Shown: in pieces, positions 61,646 through 64,000 of the stretch
Layout of the letters: each line of letters opens with the position of its first letter
Numbering within the stretch: the stretch's first letter is position 1
NCBI GenBank assembly: GCA_949751835.1
Contig: CATKHK010000004.1
Location: forward strand, 186,001-250,000
DNA from: Blepharisma japonicum
Lineage: Eukaryota > Ciliophora > Heterotrichea > Heterotrichida > Blepharismidae
Direction: 5' to 3'
Length of the DNA stretch: 64,000 nt
Translations under genes and position numbers: made by a program
The notes under the pieces: generated by a model
Seen by the model: only the letters and a program-made list of their open reading frames with translations
Told to the model about the DNA's origin: nothing
Database searches by the model: none

Positions 61646-64000
61646 TTAGAATCTACCTTTTGGCACATTTGCAGTTTCTCTCCAGAACTTCTTTTCTTCC
61701 TCGTAATAAGAATTCTGCTGAGAACATATGCTGACGATAGTTTTTAGTATGTGTTTCCCTCTATCCTCATCAAAGCTTGTGTTTTCTTGAATAATATTTT
61801 TCTCAATCCCGCTCAAAGTTTCATTAAGCTTATCAAGTGTGTCTTGAGCCAGCTGGATTTCGCTCAGGTATCTTGAAGCTGTATCATCATCTGCGCTAGC
61901 CCTATGTTTTGCCAATTTCCTTGAAATTAAGGTTTCTTGTTGAGAGTATTCATCAATCATTGACTTATAAGAGCTCACAGCAAGTTTCAGCCCTTCCAGT
62001 CTCAGTTGTTCTTCATGGATTTCCAGTGACAAAGAATGCAGCTCAGATAAGTTTTCTTGATGCACAAGAGAAAATTTCTTCATAAGTCTAGCTAGCTCTG
62101 GATTTTCTGGCATGTTGATCCCTACAAGTGACTTCGAAGAGTCCTTTTGTCTTTGAGTCCAGGAAGAAAATGCTTCTGAAAGTGCTTGAACTGGGGCATC
62201 CATTCTCTCGATTTTGTCTTCTATAATAGAAATCTCTTTACTAAACGGCAAAATTTTCTGTGCGAAAAGTACTTGGAATTTATTTTGCACTTTTGCCATC
62301 ACTTTGTCGTACATATCTTCAAAATTTCTATATTCCATCGTATCTTGGTTTGCTTCAGCCTGCGCTTTGTCAGTTTCAAACTTTTCACTTGATGACTGTG
62401 TGAACACTCTAAATGGAGAAGAATTGCATAGAATTGGGTGCCTTAAAATGATATTTAGATATTTTTCCATTTGAATTCTTCTTTCCTCAATGAACTTATC
62501 ATCAGTGTTATTGATATATTTCTTGTCTGGTCTTGGAGGAATGATAAAACCTTTGTATTTTACTACCAAAAGATTGTGCATCCAGTCCAAATCACTGAAC
62601 CTTCTTTTTACGTTGTAAACACAGCCTTTGAATCTTGTCATGATTGGGTAGAGATAATAAGAGCTGCTTCCAAACCACCCACTGGTTACATGAATTGGGG
62701 TTTCAACAATTATTTCATTGTTAAACTCTTCCTGGAAACTAACTTCGCTTGCTTTTGCAGGAGGAGAAACAATTTCGCGTGAAGAGGAAAATGCTTGATC
62801 TTGAGCTTCTAAATAGCTGAGTAAGTTATCAGAACCAGAAGAAAGAGGTTTGGAGAGCCTGGGCTGGAAAACTTCAGAGTCTCCTTCAAGGCTTTTTTCT
62901 TGGTTTTCAGATTTTCCATCTTCATTTAGATTAATGGAATCGATTTGGACCCTTGGGAAGACTTCTTCATTAAAAAGGTCTGAGTTTGAAATTTGGATCG
63001 CTTGGGATGGAGTGCTTTCTTCCGAAGGATTTTTATCAGCTTCCTTGAAAAAGCTTTTTATATCAATTTGCTTCTGATTTTGGCCTCCATTTATTTTTTC
63101 TTCTGAATTGATGCTTATATCTCTAAACTTTTCCGAACTCTTTTTTGGTTTCTCTTTTATAGAATCTTCTAAATCTATTTCTTCAAAGGGCTGACTCTCA
63201 ACTTTCTTTATATTTTTTTCTACAACTGCAATGTCTGGCCTGATTACCTTTTGTGGGGGCTCTAAGCTCTTTTCTTCAAATATATCTATTATTTTCCTTT
63301 CCTCAATTTTAAATGCAACTGCTTCATTTTTTTCTACAAGACTTATTTCCACTATTGGCTTTTCTTCAATTGGACCATAATTAGCTTTGCTTTCAATTTT
63401 CTCTATTGGGATTTCATTTTTATAGATTGGATCACAAATAATAGGCATGCATTCTTTTACCTCTTCCAAAGAAATATCTTGCTGAATTTGTTTGACCTCT
63501 TCTACAATTTTATAACTTACTTCTTCAACCTCACTTTTTTTATCTGGTTCATTTTGGATCTTCTCTTCTTCTAAGTTAATTTGAACTGGATTGGCTATTT
63601 TACTTAAAGCCATTGGTTCATCTAAATTAACAGCAGATTCAATTACTTCTGCTTCTGCCTGCTTCACATCAATTTTTTGCTCTTCCTCATTTTCTTTAAT
63701 TTCTTCTTTGATTTCTTCTTTGACCTCTTCTTTGATGTTTTCTTCAACTTCTAATTTAGAAGAAAATTTCTCCTCCTCAACCAATCTATTTTCACTCATT
63801 ATTGGAGCAGGAAAGCCTTGGATTAGATCGCGATCAAGCAGGTCTTGGACAACTTGCTGGAGATTTTCTTGACTCGCATTTTTGTCTTCATTTTTTCTTT
63901 CTTTTTCAATTTCTTTTTGGTCACTTATAGATTTTATAGGACTTTCTTCTTGGATTGGGATTGAATCTTCTTTATTATCCTCTATCTTTTTGTCTTGGCT
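61646..64000 (-). CDS. PX-domain sorting nexin, 5'-truncated by the window edge (784 aa visible)
   Basis: A membrane-remodelling protein of the endosomal system. The frame is open to base 64000, so the ATG at 63799 (MSENRLVEEE) may be internal; the residues before it (QQVVQDLLDRDLIQGFPAP) look coding. The visible N-terminal ~420 residues are Glu/Lys-rich and disordered (EEVKEEIKEEIKENEEEQ). The PX domain follows (SSYYLYPIMTRF, VKRRFSDLDWMHNLL, IPPRPDKK, FIEERRIQMEKYLNIIL), with the Arg-Arg-Phe and PPRPDK elements that bind phosphoinositides. The C-terminal ~240 residues are helical like a BAR region. Closest to SNX1/2/SNX-BAR proteins, by architecture. It converges on the IP3 receptor gene with 100 nt between stops. 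Confidence 0.85.
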   Translation of the reverse strand, partial: SQDKKIEDNKEDSIPIQEESPIKSISDQKEIEKERKNEDKNASQENLQQVVQDLLDRDLIQGFPAPIMSENRLVEEEKFSSKLEVEENIKEEVKEEIKEEIKENEEEQKIDVKQAEAEVIESAVNLDEPMALSKIANPVQINLEEEKIQNEPDKKSEVEEVSYKIVEEVKQIQQDISLEEVKECMPIICDPIYKNEIPIEKIESKANYGPIEEKPIVEISLVEKNEAVAFKIEERKIIDIFEEKSLEPPQKVIRPDIAVVEKNIKKVESQPFEEIDLEDSIKEKPKKSSEKFRDISINSEEKINGGQNQKQIDIKSFFKEADKNPSEESTPSQAIQISNSDLFNEEVFPRVQIDSINLNEDGKSENQEKSLEGDSEVFQPRLSKPLSSGSDNLLSYLEAQDQAFSSSREIVSPPAKASEVSFQEEFNNEIIVETPIHVTSGWFGSSSYYLYPIMTRFKGCVYNVKRRFSDLDWMHNLLVVKYKGFIIPPRPDKKYINNTDDKFIEERRIQMEKYLNIILRHPILCNSSPFRVFTQSSSEKFETDKAQAEANQDTMEYRNFEDMYDKVMAKVQNKFQVLFAQKILPFSKEISIIEDKIERMDAPVQALSEAFSSWTQRQKDSSKSLVGINMPENPELARLMKKFSLVHQENLSELHSLSLEIHEEQLRLEGLKLAVSSYKSMIDEYSQQETLISRKLAKHRASADDDTASRYLSEIQLAQDTLDKLNETLSGIEKNIIQENTSFDEDRGKHILKTIVSICSQQNSYYEEEKKFWRETANVPKGRF

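Noticed and set aside
1-64000. Telomeric repeats, transposons, CRISPR arrays or internal eliminated sequences
   Set aside because: No CCCTAACA-type repeats at either end, no transposase-like frame, no regularly spaced repeats, and no TA-flanked insert interrupting a gene.

Overview
The window looks like macronuclear-type DNA of a heterotrich ciliate close to Blepharisma. Two things support this. First, UGA is read as tryptophan: about twenty in-frame TGA codons sit at positions where recognisable families have, or tolerate, Trp, and every gene whose end I could read stops at TAA or, less often, TAG. Second, there are exactly 15-nt GT..AG introns: three that I am confident of (521-535, 31835-31849, 31928-31942) and one probable (18798-18812). 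The sequence is AT-rich, spacers are short and AT-richer than genes, and there are no operons, tRNAs, rRNAs, CRISPR arrays, transposons or telomeric repeats. The species assignment is an inference.

Layout. 1-2000: 3' part of a putative Cache-type membrane sensor gene and a basic hypothetical protein. 2100-10520: K+-dependent V-type H+-pyrophosphatase followed by a 2004-aa Rav1/DMXL (RAVE) V-ATPase assembly factor, two proton-pump genes side by side. 10900-16220: PP2C phosphatase, RNF126-like RING E3, DHHC acyltransferase, and a tandem pair of cysteine-rich type I membrane proteins separated by a relic of the DHHC gene. 16870-23760: SEP-UBX (p47-type) Cdc48 cofactor, P4-ATPase flippase and three small unknown proteins. 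23760-28400: tandem duplication of a TMBIM (Lifeguard) gene plus the first part of a mitochondrial EF-G2 gene, leaving a frameshifted TMBIM copy, an EF-G2 relic and intact versions of both. 28450-34020: polytopic membrane protein, FAM32A, kelch protein, SDR with two introns, PLAC8 protein, coiled-coil protein. 34200-40560: REJ/GPS-type cysteine-rich receptor and a degenerate aspartyl protease with a truncated relic copy. 40560-48700: major vault protein, Q/P/N-rich protein, CorA-like Mg2+ transporter, WDR3/Utp12. 49300-64000: kinase-kelch fusion, TPR/IQ protein, DUF6314 protein, a full-length IP3 receptor-type Ca2+ channel (2521 aa), and a PX/sorting nexin gene running off the right edge.

Most genes are ordinary eukaryotic housekeeping or membrane-trafficking genes and I see no obvious novel multi-gene system. 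The most unusual signal is structural: three independent local tandem duplications with similar repeat offsets (1390, about 1450 and 1462 nt), each leaving truncated, decaying gene relics in the spacers, plus several further spacers with degraded coding-like frames. Also notable are catalytic-residue losses in the aspartyl protease and SDR, an altered selectivity filter with a UGA-coded Trp in the IP3 receptor, and uneven use of UGA versus UGG between genes.
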